A stretch of 64,000 bases of DNA from positions 4,090,422-4,154,421 of the forward strand of contig CP119076.1 of NCBI GenBank assembly GCA_029027985.1. Direction: 5' to 3'. Source of the DNA: Klebsiella aerogenes. GTDB taxonomy: Bacteria; Pseudomonadota; Gammaproteobacteria; Enterobacterales; Enterobacteriaceae. A program made the position numbers and the translations under genes. The notes below the pieces were generated by a model. That model ran no database searches. It saw only the letters and a program-made list of their open reading frames with translations, and was not told the origin of the DNA. This document shows, in pieces, positions 10,669 to 19,621 of this stretch. Positions within the stretch are counted from its first letter, which is position 1, and every line of letters begins with the position of its first letter.

Positions 10669-11328
10669 ATGGCGATGGAAAACTACAATCCGCCGCAGGA
10701 TCCCTGGCTGGTTATCCTGTATCAGGATGAACACATTATGGTCGTCAACAAGCCCAGCGGCTTGTTGTCTGTACCAGGAAGGCTGGAAGAGCACAAAGAC
10801 AGCGTGATGACGCGCATTCAGCGCGATTTCCCGCAGGCGGAGTCGGTACACCGGCTGGATATGGCAACCAGCGGCGTGATTGTGGTAGCCCTGACCAAAG
10901 CGGCCGAGCGCGAGCTAAAGCGTCAATTCCGCGAACGCGAGCCGAAAAAACAGTATGTCGCCCGTGTCTGGGGCCATCCGCATCCCGCGGAGGGTCTGGT
11001 GGATTTACCGCTGATATGCGACTGGCCGAACCGGCCGAAGCAGAAAGTGTGTTATGAAACCGGTAAAGCGGCGCAAACCGAGTATGAAGTGCTGGAGTAT
11101 GCGGACGATAACACCGCCCGCGTGCGCCTGAAGCCGATTACCGGGCGTTCGCACCAGCTGCGCGTACACATGCTGGCACTGGGGCATCCGATCCTCGGCG
11201 ACCGCTTTTACGCCACGCCGGAAGCGTTGGCTATGGCGCCGCGGCTGCTGCTGCACGCCGAGATGCTCACCATCACCCACCCCGCTTACGGTAACGCGAT
11301 GACGTTCCGCGCGCCGGTCGATTTTTAA
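10669..11328 (+). CDS. rluA: Pseudouridine synthase RluA (23S rRNA U746 / tRNA U32)
   Basis: RluA makes pseudouridine at 23S rRNA position 746 and tRNA position 32. The protein is 219 residues, the same as E. coli. The catalytic aspartate is in the family signature SVHRLDMATSGV, about residue 64. The C-terminal LKPITGRSHQLRVHM segment is the usual RluA/RluD-type end of the active-site cleft. It sits directly behind rapA, as in E. coli. A GC-rich stem (ccccgg 11340-11345 with ccgggg 11359-11364) follows the stop but lacks a T run, so I do not claim it as a terminator. Confidence 0.97.
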   Translation: MAMENYNPPQDPWLVILYQDEHIMVVNKPSGLLSVPGRLEEHKDSVMTRIQRDFPQAESVHRLDMATSGVIVVALTKAAERELKRQFREREPKKQYVARVWGHPHPAEGLVDLPLICDWPNRPKQKVCYETGKAAQTEYEVLEYADDNTARVRLKPITGRSHQLRVHMLALGHPILGDRFYATPEALAMAPRLLLHAEMLTITHPAYGNAMTFRAPVDF

Positions 11329-11385
11329 GCCAACCGCAGCCCCGGTAGCGTTATGCCGCCGGGGACATCCTCACGGTACCGTTAG

Positions 11386-11925
11386 TTAATCGCGGGCAAA
11401 CCACGCATCAATCATCTGCTCAACGCGAGCGACCACCTGCTCGGTATCATGACGACGGCTGCGCGCGCAGGCATGCGCCGGTTCATCACACAACAGGCAG
11501 CGGCGCATCGCTTCGCCCTGCGCCTGACGGCCAATCAGTCCTGCCTGCGGGCAAATCACGTCAATATCCCACAGACGACCCAGCGCATGGTGCTGTTCCA
11601 GTTCGGTGCATAGCGCTTTAATTTCTTCCGCAGAGTGCTCAACGCACCACATCGCTTCCGGCCCGGTCGGCAACCACAGCACCTGACGGTCCAACGCTTT
11701 CCAGCGCTGCTGCCACAGAAGCTGGTCGCACACCTGAAGCGCGACGCCCATCATATTGCGATAGCGGATACTGTCTTTTATCGCGCCTGGCGTCACCAGG
11801 GTGAGGGAAATAATCGGTTGCTGATAATGGTTGAGCCAGTCTTGTTGACGGGCTGCGCGCTGCTCTTTCGCCGCCAGCAGATTTTCCATGCTGACGCCCG
11901 CCCGGGCGGGAGTATGCACTGACAT
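11386..11925 (-). CDS. citX: CitX, apo-citrate lyase phosphoribosyl-dephospho-CoA transferase
   Basis: CitX attaches the phosphoribosyl-dephospho-CoA prosthetic group to the acyl carrier subunit of citrate lyase. The 179-residue product carries the family hallmarks LGRLWDIDV and the cysteine-rich RRCLLCDEPAHACAR, and a PGAIKDS segment. The ATG at 11925 follows a strong ribosome site (aggagagg, five bases away). It lies downstream of the citrate carrier gene on the same strand, which matches the citWX pair described in K. pneumoniae. No citrate lyase subunits (citDEF), ligase (citC) or citG are in this window, so CitX must serve a lyase encoded elsewhere. Confidence 0.92.
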   Translation of the reverse strand: MSVHTPARAGVSMENLLAAKEQRAARQQDWLNHYQQPIISLTLVTPGAIKDSIRYRNMMGVALQVCDQLLWQQRWKALDRQVLWLPTGPEAMWCVEHSAEEIKALCTELEQHHALGRLWDIDVICPQAGLIGRQAQGEAMRRCLLCDEPAHACARSRRHDTEQVVARVEQMIDAWFARD

Positions 11926-12024
11926 TCTTACCTCTCCTTTAATGATGAAAAAGACAGCACGGAGCTGCCGTCGCTATCGCTGATAACGCCGTCTATTGTA
12001 TCGCTAATTGCACAACATTCAGGA

Positions 12025-12055
12025 CACAGGACAAAGAAATTTTCTTCGTCCTGTG
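12025..12055 (-). terminator. Long inverted repeat between citW and citX
   Basis: cacaggacaaagaaa (12025-12039) is complementary to tttcttcgtcctgtg (12041-12055) with one mismatch, giving a near-perfect 15-bp stem. It is in the 169 bp between citW and citX. No T run follows on the minus strand, so it may be a processing or mRNA-stability element rather than a true terminator. Confidence 0.45.
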
Positions 12056-12094
12056 GAGGGAAATGGCGGATGTTACGGCTAGCGTGACGCTAAA

Positions 12095-13459
12095 TTACGA
12101 CAGGAAATGACTCAGGAACAGCAGGCCTAACGACACATTAATCGCGCCGCCGATGCGAGTCGCAATCTGGGCGAACGGCATCAGGTTCATACGGTTGCCG
12201 GAAGTCAGGATGGCGACGTCGCCGGTGCCGCCCTGCCCGCTCTGGCAGCAGGAGACAATCGCCACGTCGACCGGGTGCATGCCAATCTTTTTACCCACAA
12301 AGAATCCGGTGGCGACTAACGCTGAGACGGTACAGATAATCACCACCAGGTTCGTCAGGGTGAAGGCGTTCACCAGTTCCTGCCACGGCGTAATCGCCAC
12401 GCCGACAGCGAACAGAATCGGGTAAGTCACTGCCGTACGGAAGAATTTATAGACCACCTGCGAACCTTCCTGCAGACGCGGCGAGACCACGTTCGCCAGT
12501 TTCAGCAGTACCGCGAGGAACAGCATCCCAACCGGCGCCGGCAGGCCGATCATCTTTTGCCCCAGCATCCCCATCATATATAACAGCACCGCCAACAGCG
12601 CGCCGGAGGCCAGCGTCGCGACATCGGCTTTACCGCCAAATCCTTCGCTCTCGCTCTCAACGCGGGTTTCGTTGCTGCGATTCGGCATCAGTTGGCCTTC
12701 GCCGGTCAGATGCGGGAAGCGTTTGCCCAACTGGTTCAGGCAGCCGGCGATCACAATCGCCGTCAGGCTGCCCAGCATCACCATCGGCAGCACGCGCCCC
12801 AGCGCAACGCCCTGATCCATGTGCATCAGCGCGGCATAGCCAATCGACAGCGGGATTGCCCCTTCGCCCACGCCGCCAGCCATAATCGGCAGCACGATGA
12901 AGAAGAAGACCTGGAACGGATCCATCCCTAGCAGGCTACCAACACCCACGCCTACCAGCATACCGACGACTTCGCCGCACAGCATCGGGAAGAAAATCTT
13001 CAGGAAGCCTTCAATCAGCGTGGTGCGGTTCATGCTCATGATACTGCCGACAATAATGCAGCAGATGTAGAGATAGAGAATGTTGGTCGATTTATAGAAT
13101 TTCGTGGTGGATTCAACCACCACATCCGGCAGCAGGCCGTAATGGACCAGCGCGGAAGGGATAAAGGTGGCGCAAATCGCCGCCGCGCCGAGCTTGCCCA
13201 GCACCGGCAGGCGCTTGCCGAATTCGCCGCAGGCAAAACCGAAAAAGGCCAGCGTCGCGACCATCACCACGATATCGCTCGGCAGCTTGCCGCCCAGGCA
13301 ATCCAGCGCAATTAAGCCGCCGGCCAGCAAAAATAGCGGCAGCGGAATAATTCCGACTTTCCAGCTATCCATGACGTGCCACCAGCGCTGCTTCAGCGAG
13401 GCTTTCGGTTTGTTGATGGGTTCGAGGGTTGCAGAGAATGCGTTGTCTGTGGTGCTCAT
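12095..13459 (-). CDS. citW: CitW, 2-hydroxycarboxylate transporter family citrate carrier
   Basis: A polytopic inner-membrane carrier of the 2-hydroxycarboxylate transporter (2HCT, CitS/CitW/CitP) family. The 454-residue protein has the two GGxG re-entrant loop motifs of the family: GGVGEG at about 195-200 and QSGQGGTGD with GGTG at about 410-413. Around a dozen hydrophobic segments can be seen. K. pneumoniae CitW is reported to exchange citrate for acetate during fermentation; that activity is assumed here from family and gene order. I start at the ATG at 13459 because aggg precedes it by eight bases; an upstream in-frame ATG at 13486 has no ribosome site. It is divergent from citY. Confidence 0.9.
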   Translation of the reverse strand: MSTTDNAFSATLEPINKPKASLKQRWWHVMDSWKVGIIPLPLFLLAGGLIALDCLGGKLPSDIVVMVATLAFFGFACGEFGKRLPVLGKLGAAAICATFIPSALVHYGLLPDVVVESTTKFYKSTNILYLYICCIIVGSIMSMNRTTLIEGFLKIFFPMLCGEVVGMLVGVGVGSLLGMDPFQVFFFIVLPIMAGGVGEGAIPLSIGYAALMHMDQGVALGRVLPMVMLGSLTAIVIAGCLNQLGKRFPHLTGEGQLMPNRSNETRVESESEGFGGKADVATLASGALLAVLLYMMGMLGQKMIGLPAPVGMLFLAVLLKLANVVSPRLQEGSQVVYKFFRTAVTYPILFAVGVAITPWQELVNAFTLTNLVVIICTVSALVATGFFVGKKIGMHPVDVAIVSCCQSGQGGTGDVAILTSGNRMNLMPFAQIATRIGGAINVSLGLLFLSHFLS

Positions 13460-13550
13460 AAATTCAGCCCTGTAGTTATTATTCATTTTCAGGGTAGAGG
13501 GCCGGGCGAGACGTTAATGTGAGAGGAGGCAGATTAAAAAAGAAGTTTTA

Positions 13551-13629
13551 ATGGTCATTATGGTTTTTATGGTTTCTATTGGCCCTCGTGATACATATCT
13601 GATTTTTTAACGTGGTTTTTATGGTTTTT
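13551..13629. promoter_or_regulatory. Two clusters of 9-bp ATGGTTTTT-type repeats between citW and citY
   Basis: Cluster one is atggtcatt-atggttttt-atggtttct (13551-13577). Cluster two is gtggttttt-atggttttt (13612-13629). Within each cluster the repeat is exactly nine bases, and the first full copies lie 52 bp apart, about five helical turns. The position between the divergent citW and citY promoters suggests response-regulator (CitZ) binding sites; this is inference. Confidence 0.55.
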
Positions 13630-13748
13630 TTCATAACCGGATAATTGCCCTTTATAAATATGCGCCAGCAGATACATTTTCCTTCGGGCCGATGCCGGTA
13701 TTGTGAACGCGATACCGTACCGCATCTCAGATACTGTGCACAAAATAT

Positions 13749-15374
13749 ATGAAAGTTTCATTTCAATTTAAGCTGTTTGTCTCACTGGTGGCGTTTTTCT
13801 CCATCTTATTTGCCCTGCTGGGCGTCTATTATTATCTCGACGCCAGCCGCCAGCTCTATCAGGAAATGAGCGCCCGAGCGAGAATTCAGGCCGAAGAGAT
13901 CGCGCTGATGCCCGATTTGCGCCAGCAGGTGAGCCAGCATGACCCACAGGCGATCGGCGCTTTCATGAAACAAATCGCCGCCCATAGCGACGCCAGTTTC
14001 ATCGTTATCGGCAATGATAAAGGTATCCACCTGTTTCATTCCGTGCACCCTGAATGGGTTGGTACGCGACTGGTTGGCGGCGATAACCAGGCGGTGCTGG
14101 AAGGTAAGACCATCACCACTATCCGCAAAGGCGGCCTGGGCGTCTCGCTACGCAGTAAAACACCGATTATCGACGGCCAAGGACGGGTGATCGGCATCGT
14201 CTCCGTCGGCTACCTGACCAGCTATCTCGACAGCATCACCGTGCAAAAGGTGGTGAATATTTTTGTTGCCGCCATCCTGCTGCTAATCGCCCTGTTTATC
14301 TTCTCCTGGTACTTTACCCGCAGTATCAAAAAGCAGATATTTTCGCTGGAACCACGAGAGATAGGCCTGCTGGTCCGCCAGCAAAAAGCGATGATGGAAT
14401 CTATTTTCGAGGGGGTTATCGTTATCGACAGCCAGCGGCGGATTGAAGTCATCAACCACGCCGCCCGTAGCCTGCTGGGGCTTAAACAACCCGCCCATAT
14501 GCTGCGCGGCAAATCGATTGATAGCGTGATCGCACCGCAGCCGTTCTTCGCCAGCGGCGCGATGCTGGAGAACGATACCCATGACGAACTCTGCCGTTTC
14601 AACCAGTTGACGGTGCTCGCCAGCCGGGTGCGCATCATGCTGGAAAATTCACTACAGGGCTGGGTGATCACCTTCCGCGACCGCGATGAAATCAACGCCC
14701 TCACCGCTCAACTCAGCCAGGTGAAGCGCTACGTCGATAACCTGCGCATTATGCGCCACGAGCAGCTCAACCGCATGACGACCCTCTCCGGCCTGCTGCA
14801 TATGGGTCACTACGACGACGCCATTCGCTATATTCAGGCACAGTCGGAACATGCCCAGGAACTACTGGATTTCATCTCTTCACGCTTCCGCTCGCCAACG
14901 CTGTGCGGCCTGCTGCTCGGCAAAGCCACCCGCGCCTACGAAAAAGGCGTCGAACTCAGCTTTGACCCGGCCTGCTGCTTTGACCGCCCGCTGCCGTCGC
15001 TAATGGAGTCCGAACTTATCTCCATCATCGGCAACCTACTGGATAACGCCATCGAAGCCACCCAACGCGCCGAGCTGCCGCACGAGCCGGTCGAAGTGCT
15101 GATTCAGCTCAACGCTCGCGAGCTGATGATTGAGGTTGCCGACCGCGGCGTCGGCATCCGCCCGGATATCCGCGAACGCATCTTTGAACGTGGGATGACC
15201 ACTAAAACGCGTGGCGATCACGGCATTGGGCTGTATCTTATTGAACATTATGTCACTCAGGCTGGCGGCACGATTGAAGTCGCCGATAACGCGCCGCGCG
15301 GAACGATATTCACTCTGTTTATTCCCGCCGATACGCCAGCCCATCCGCCACTGGAGGCCAACGATGCATCATGA
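13749..15374 (+). CDS. citY: CitY, CitA/DcuS-family sensor histidine kinase
   Basis: A membrane sensor kinase, 541 residues. Transmembrane helix 1 spans about 9-29. A periplasmic PAS-like domain follows to about 167 and contains FHSVHPEWVGTRLVGG, typical of CitA/DcuS ligand domains. Helix 2 spans about 168-188, then a cytoplasmic PAS domain (SIFEGVIVIDSQRRIEVIN). The phospho-acceptor is His337 in RIMRHEQLN. The ATPase has NLLDNAIEA, DRGVGI and GDHGIGLYL. By its position next to citW it should sense external citrate. The ATG at 13749 has no clear ribosome site, but the first helix begins at residue 9, so a later start is unlikely. It overlaps citZ by 11 bases. Confidence 0.88.
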   Translation: MKVSFQFKLFVSLVAFFSILFALLGVYYYLDASRQLYQEMSARARIQAEEIALMPDLRQQVSQHDPQAIGAFMKQIAAHSDASFIVIGNDKGIHLFHSVHPEWVGTRLVGGDNQAVLEGKTITTIRKGGLGVSLRSKTPIIDGQGRVIGIVSVGYLTSYLDSITVQKVVNIFVAAILLLIALFIFSWYFTRSIKKQIFSLEPREIGLLVRQQKAMMESIFEGVIVIDSQRRIEVINHAARSLLGLKQPAHMLRGKSIDSVIAPQPFFASGAMLENDTHDELCRFNQLTVLASRVRIMLENSLQGWVITFRDRDEINALTAQLSQVKRYVDNLRIMRHEQLNRMTTLSGLLHMGHYDDAIRYIQAQSEHAQELLDFISSRFRSPTLCGLLLGKATRAYEKGVELSFDPACCFDRPLPSLMESELISIIGNLLDNAIEATQRAELPHEPVEVLIQLNARELMIEVADRGVGIRPDIRERIFERGMTTKTRGDHGIGLYLIEHYVTQAGGTIEVADNAPRGTIFTLFIPADTPAHPPLEANDAS

Positions 15375-16062
15375 CCTGGTCGATGTTCTGATCATCGAAG
15401 ATGAAAACGAGCTGGCCCGCCTGCACGCCGAGCTCATTCAGAAACACCCGCGCATGCGGCTGGCAGGCATGGCCGCGTCGCTGTCCCAGGCGCGGCAGAT
15501 GCTCAACGCCAAACCGCCGCAATTGGTCCTGCTGGATAACTATTTGCCGGATGGCAAAGGGGTCACGCTGATGACCGACCCGGTTCTGGCCAATGCCAAC
15601 TGCTCGGTGATTTTCATCACCGCCGCCAGCGATATGGAAACCTGCAGCCTGGCGATCCGCAATGGCGCTTTCGACTATATCCTTAAGCCGGTCTCCTGGA
15701 AGCGTCTGAGCCAGTCGCTGGAACGTTTTATTCAGTTTTACGACCAGCAGCGCGAATGGAAAATCGTCGACCAGCAAAACGTTGATTCCCTGTATCAACT
15801 GCAGGCGAAAAATTTCCGTGCCGATACCGGCAGTAAAGGCATCGAAGAAAAGACGCTGGCGCTGGTGCAAAATCTGTTTCACGGCCGCGAAGCGCATTGT
15901 TTTTCGGTTGACGAAGTGGTGAGCGAAACGGGGCTCAGCAAAACGACCGCCCGCCGTTATCTGGAGCACTGCGTAGAAGTGAGTTTTCTGGAGGTGGAAA
16001 TGCTGTACGGCAAGATTGGCCATCCGCGGCGAATGTATCGCCGGGCAAGCGGCGCGAGCTGA
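15364..16062 (+). CDS. citZ: CitZ, CitB-family response regulator
   Basis: The response regulator partner of CitY, 232 residues. The receiver domain (1-125) has the acidic pair Glu12-Asp13, the phosphorylation site Asp58 in LVLLDNYLPDG, Thr in FITAAS and Lys in ILKPVSW. The C-terminal part holds a helix-turn-helix of the CitB/DcuR type (VVSETGLSKTTARRYLEHC) and ends with a basic tail. The ATG at 15364 overlaps the end of citY, suggesting translational coupling. It probably activates citWX and possibly remote citrate genes; the 9-bp repeats upstream of citY are candidate sites. Confidence 0.88.
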   Translation: MHHDLVDVLIIEDENELARLHAELIQKHPRMRLAGMAASLSQARQMLNAKPPQLVLLDNYLPDGKGVTLMTDPVLANANCSVIFITAASDMETCSLAIRNGAFDYILKPVSWKRLSQSLERFIQFYDQQREWKIVDQQNVDSLYQLQAKNFRADTGSKGIEEKTLALVQNLFHGREAHCFSVDEVVSETGLSKTTARRYLEHCVEVSFLEVEMLYGKIGHPRRMYRRASGAS

Positions 16063-16063
16063 A

Positions 16064-16086
16064 GCTTCTCCCCAGCGGGGAGAAGC
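16064..16086. terminator. Strong hairpin between convergent citZ and djlA
   Basis: gcttctcccc (16064-16073) and ggggagaagc (16077-16086) form a perfect 10-bp stem with a three-base loop. It lies directly after the citZ stop and just before the end of djlA on the other strand. There is no T run on either side, so it may terminate weakly or serve mainly as a 3' end stabiliser. Confidence 0.55.
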
Positions 16087-16098
16087 CCGCGACGGCGT

Positions 16099-16926
16099 TT
16101 AGAAGCCGCGCTGCTCTTTGATAAGTTCCCAGGCCTTCTGGATTTCCTGCGCTTTCTGTTTCGCCATTTCCATCATCTCCGGCGGCAGCCCTTTCGCGAC
16201 CAGTTTATCCGGGTGATGCTCGCTCATTAACTTGCGGTAAGCGCGTTTTACGGTTGTCGCATCATCGGTCGGCTTCACGCCGAGCACGTTGCAGGCATCC
16301 TCAAGCGTCGGCCCACGTTGCGCCTGCTGCCATCCGGCATGACCGCCGCGCTGGCCATAAGATTGTTGCTGCGAGCCGCCGCCGAACTGCGCGCCGCCCT
16401 GCATCATGCGCAGGAACTGATCAAACTGGGCGCGGGAGATGCCGAGCTCGTCGGCAATAACAAACAGCACTTCACGTTCATTAGGATGTAATTCGCCGTC
16501 AGCGAAAGCCGCCTGGAGCTGAATTTCCAGAAACATCCTAATTAAATCGAAACGACCGAAACATGCGCTACGCAGCTGACGCATTTTCTCGCGCAGCGGA
16601 TAATTATCGGCCTTACCGGCGCGAAAAGCCTGCTGCGCCGCGGTGCGCGACTCGCCGTGCAGGTTCATACGGTCCATCAGCACGTTAGCCACGTGAATAT
16701 CGGCTTCCGTCACGCGCCCTTTGGATTTGGTCAGATGCCCCATCACTTCAAAAGTGGTGGAAAAGAACAGCGACTGCCGTTCCTGCTGGTTGGCAAATAA
16801 ATTCAGTCGACGGCTACGGGCGCGGTCAAACATATGCCCCACCAGTAAGCCCAGCACCACGCCCCAAAAGCCGCCGCCCATCAATAATGCGACCGCAACC
16901 CCAATCACTTTACCCAAATACTGCAT
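16099..16926 (-). CDS. djlA: DjlA, membrane-anchored DnaJ-like co-chaperone
   Basis: A type III inner-membrane J-domain protein that stimulates DnaK and influences the Rcs capsule pathway in E. coli. The 275 residues begin [19 protein letters not shown], a single glycine-rich transmembrane segment (about 5-30). A TerB-like central domain follows, then a Gln/Gly linker (about 185-205), and a C-terminal J domain with HHPDK. E. coli DjlA has 271 residues. It is transcribed away from lptD, with a 241 bp shared upstream region. Its host dnaK gene is also in this window. Confidence 0.96.
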   Translation of the reverse strand: MQYLGKVIGVAVALLMGGGFWGVVLGLLVGHMFDRARSRRLNLFANQQERQSLFFSTTFEVMGHLTKSKGRVTEADIHVANVLMDRMNLHGESRTAAQQAFRAGKADNYPLREKMRQLRSACFGRFDLIRMFLEIQLQAAFADGELHPNEREVLFVIADELGISRAQFDQFLRMMQGGAQFGGGSQQQSYGQRGGHAGWQQAQRGPTLEDACNVLGVKPTDDATTVKRAYRKLMSEHHPDKLVAKGLPPEMMEMAKQKAQEIQKAWELIKEQRGF

Positions 16927-17167
16927 AGACTCCCCAATCTTTCCGCTACCAGTTAAGCTATATCTGACCGCACGTTACCAAGCGCTGACGCCACGGTCAT
17001 GTGGGACATCGCCTATAATTTGCTTTATCATACTCGCCATTCTACACGGTGCCTAACGCTCAGAAACGAAACGAGTGGATTAAGACTAGCGCGATTAAGA
17101 TGAGTACGTTAGGCTCTGACCGTTTGCAAGCCGCTGCCACAAGATGACGGAACAACAAATAAAACGT

Positions 17168-19567
17168 ATGAAAAAACGTATTCCCAGCCTCCTGGCCACC
17201 ATGATCGCCAGCGCCTTGTATAGCCAACAGGGCATGGCCGCCGATCTCGCCACGCAATGTATGCTTGGCGTACCAAGCTATAATCGTCCCCTCGTTGAAG
17301 GGAAGTCCAACGATCAGCCGGTGACGATTAACGCCGATCATGCGAAAGGCAACTATCCTGATAACGCCGTATTTACCGGCAATGTTGATATTAATCAGGG
17401 GAACAGCCGCCTGCAGGCTGACGAGGTTCAGCTACATCAGCAGCAACCGACGGGGCAACCGCAGCCGGTGCGCACCGTTGACGCACTAGGCAATGTGCAT
17501 TACGACGACAACCAGGTCATCCTGAAGGGGCCGAAAGGCTGGTCGAACCTGAATACCAAGGATACCAACGTCTGGCAGGGTGACTACCAGATGGTGGGTC
17601 GCCAGGGGCGCGGCACCGCCGACTTGATGAAACAGCGCGGCGAAAACCGCTATACCATTCTGGAAAACGGCAGCTTTACCTCCTGCCTGCCGGGTTCTGA
17701 CACCTGGAGCGTCGTCGGCAGCGAAGTGATCCACGACCGCGAAGAGCAGGTTGCCGAAATCTGGAACGCGCGCTTTAAGCTCGGTTCGGTACCAATTTTC
17801 TACAGCCCGTATCTGCAGCTGCCGGTTGGCGATAAGCGCCGTTCCGGCTTCCTGATCCCTAACGCCAAATACAGCACCAAAAACGGCGTAGAGTTCTCGC
17901 TGCCTTATTACTGGAACATCGCGCCGAACTTCGATGCCACCATCACCCCGCACTATATGAATAAGCGTGGCGGCGTGATGTGGGAAAACGAATTCCGTTA
18001 CCTGACGAAGGCCGGTACCGGTGTGTTCGAATTCGACTACCTGCCGTCCGATAAAGTCTACGAAGACGACCACTCCAACGACAGCAACAGCCGCCGCTGG
18101 CTGTTCTACTGGAATCACTTTGGCGTGATCGATCAGGTCTGGCGCCTGAACGCTGACTACACCAAAGTCAGCGACCCGGACTACTTTAACGACTTCAGCT
18201 CCAAATACGGTTCCAGTACCGACGGTTATGCGACGCAGAAATTCAGCGCCGGCTACGTGGTGCAGAACTTCGATGCGACCGTGTCGACCAAACAGTTCCA
18301 GGTCTTCGATCGTAGCTCAAGCAACTCCTATGCGGCCCAACCGCAGCTGGACGTTAACTTCTACCAGAATGACGTCGGCCCGTTCGATACGCATCTCTAT
18401 GCTCAGGCCGTGCATTTCATTAACACCAACGGCGATATGCCGGAAGCGACGCGTCTGCACGTTGAGCCGACGATCAACCTGCCGTTATCTAACGGCTGGG
18501 GAAGCATCAACACCGAGGCTAAGCTGCTGGCGACGCACTACCAGCAGAGCAATGTCGATGAATACCGCGCTTACGCGCAGCGTCAATATAACAATAATCC
18601 GACCAGCGATAATCAGTACGCCCTTAACTCAGCGAATGCGTTAAGAGACTCTGTTAACCGCGTGATGCCGCAATTCAAAATCGACGGCAAAATGGTCTTC
18701 GAGCGCAATATGCAGGAAGGGTATACCCAGACCCTGGAACCGCGCATGCAGTACCTGTACATCCCGTATCGCGACCAGAGCAGCATCGGCGTTTACGACT
18801 CGACTCTGCTGCAGTCTGACTATAGCGGCCTGTTCCGCGACCGCTCGTACAGCGGCCTTGACCGTATCGCATCGGCAAACCAGGTGACTACCGGCCTCAC
18901 ATCTCGCGTTTATGATGATGCGGCGGTTGAACGTTTTAATATTTCCGTTGGTCAAATCTACTATTTCACCGAGTCTCGTACCGGTGCGGACAACATCAAC
19001 TGGGAGAATAACGACACAACGGGTTCACTGGTATGGGCCGGCGATACTTACTGGCGCATCTCCGATGACTGGGGTTTACGCGGGGGAATTCAGTACGATA
19101 CACGTCTGGATAACGTCGCGACCGGCAGCGGAACCATTGAATACCGCCGCGACGAAAACCGCTTAGTACAACTGAATTACCGTTATGCGAGTCCGGAATA
19201 CATTCAGGCGACGCTGCCTTCGTATTCCACCTCTCAGCAGTATAAAGAGGGTATTTCTCAGGTGGGTATGACCGCAAGCTGGCCGATTGTCGATCGTTGG
19301 TCGGTGGTCGGCGCGTACTACTTCGATACCAATACCAAAAAAGCGGCTAACCAGATGTTAGGGGTGCAGTACAACTCTTGCTGCTACGCTATCCGCCTTG
19401 GCTACGAACGTAAGATCAACGGCTGGGATACCAACAACGGCGGCGAGAGCAAATACGACAACACCTTCGGTATCAACATCGAACTGCGTGGTCTGAGCTC
19501 CAACTACGGTCTCGGCACCCAGCAGATGCTGCGTTCGAACATTTTGCCGTACCAGAGCTCCCTGTAA
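17168..19567 (+). CDS. lptD: LptD, outer-membrane LPS assembly barrel
   Basis: LptD forms with LptE the translocon that inserts lipopolysaccharide into the outer leaflet. From the ATG at 17168 the product is 799 residues: signal peptide [19 protein letters not shown], periplasmic beta-jellyroll domain with INADHAKG, then a large beta-barrel. The disulfide cysteines are present in [16 protein letters not shown] and the pair NSCCYAIR. It is about 15 residues longer than E. coli LptD (784), with an extra Asn/Gln-rich stretch ([15 protein letters not shown]) in a barrel region. An in-frame ATG at 17144 would extend past the signal peptide and is rejected. It heads the operon lptD-surA-pdxA-rsmA-apaG-apaH. 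Confidence 0.97.
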   Translation: MKKRIPSLLATMIASALYSQQGMAADLATQCMLGVPSYNRPLVEGKSNDQPVTINADHAKGNYPDNAVFTGNVDINQGNSRLQADEVQLHQQQPTGQPQPVRTVDALGNVHYDDNQVILKGPKGWSNLNTKDTNVWQGDYQMVGRQGRGTADLMKQRGENRYTILENGSFTSCLPGSDTWSVVGSEVIHDREEQVAEIWNARFKLGSVPIFYSPYLQLPVGDKRRSGFLIPNAKYSTKNGVEFSLPYYWNIAPNFDATITPHYMNKRGGVMWENEFRYLTKAGTGVFEFDYLPSDKVYEDDHSNDSNSRRWLFYWNHFGVIDQVWRLNADYTKVSDPDYFNDFSSKYGSSTDGYATQKFSAGYVVQNFDATVSTKQFQVFDRSSSNSYAAQPQLDVNFYQNDVGPFDTHLYAQAVHFINTNGDMPEATRLHVEPTINLPLSNGWGSINTEAKLLATHYQQSNVDEYRAYAQRQYNNNPTSDNQYALNSANALRDSVNRVMPQFKIDGKMVFERNMQEGYTQTLEPRMQYLYIPYRDQSSIGVYDSTLLQSDYSGLFRDRSYSGLDRIASANQVTTGLTSRVYDDAAVERFNISVGQIYYFTESRTGADNINWENNDTTGSLVWAGDTYWRISDDWGLRGGIQYDTRLDNVATGSGTIEYRRDENRLVQLNYRYASPEYIQATLPSYSTSQQYKEGISQVGMTASWPIVDRWSVVGAYYFDTNTKKAANQMLGVQYNSCCYAIRLGYERKINGWDTNNGGESKYDNTFGINIELRGLSSNYGLGTQQMLRSNILPYQSSL

Positions 19568-19621
19568 GGCGTCTGGTTTAAAACGTAACCCGCATTGGCG
19601 GTTAATTGAAATGGAAAAAGT

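Noticed and set aside
11340-11364. Terminator after rluA
   Set aside because: There is a GC stem ccccgg/ccgggg, but only six pairs, a 13-base loop and no T run; too weak to call.
17144-17167. Upstream start for lptD
   Set aside because: It would put eight polar residues before the signal peptide; the ATG at 17168 gives the family N-terminus MKKRIP.
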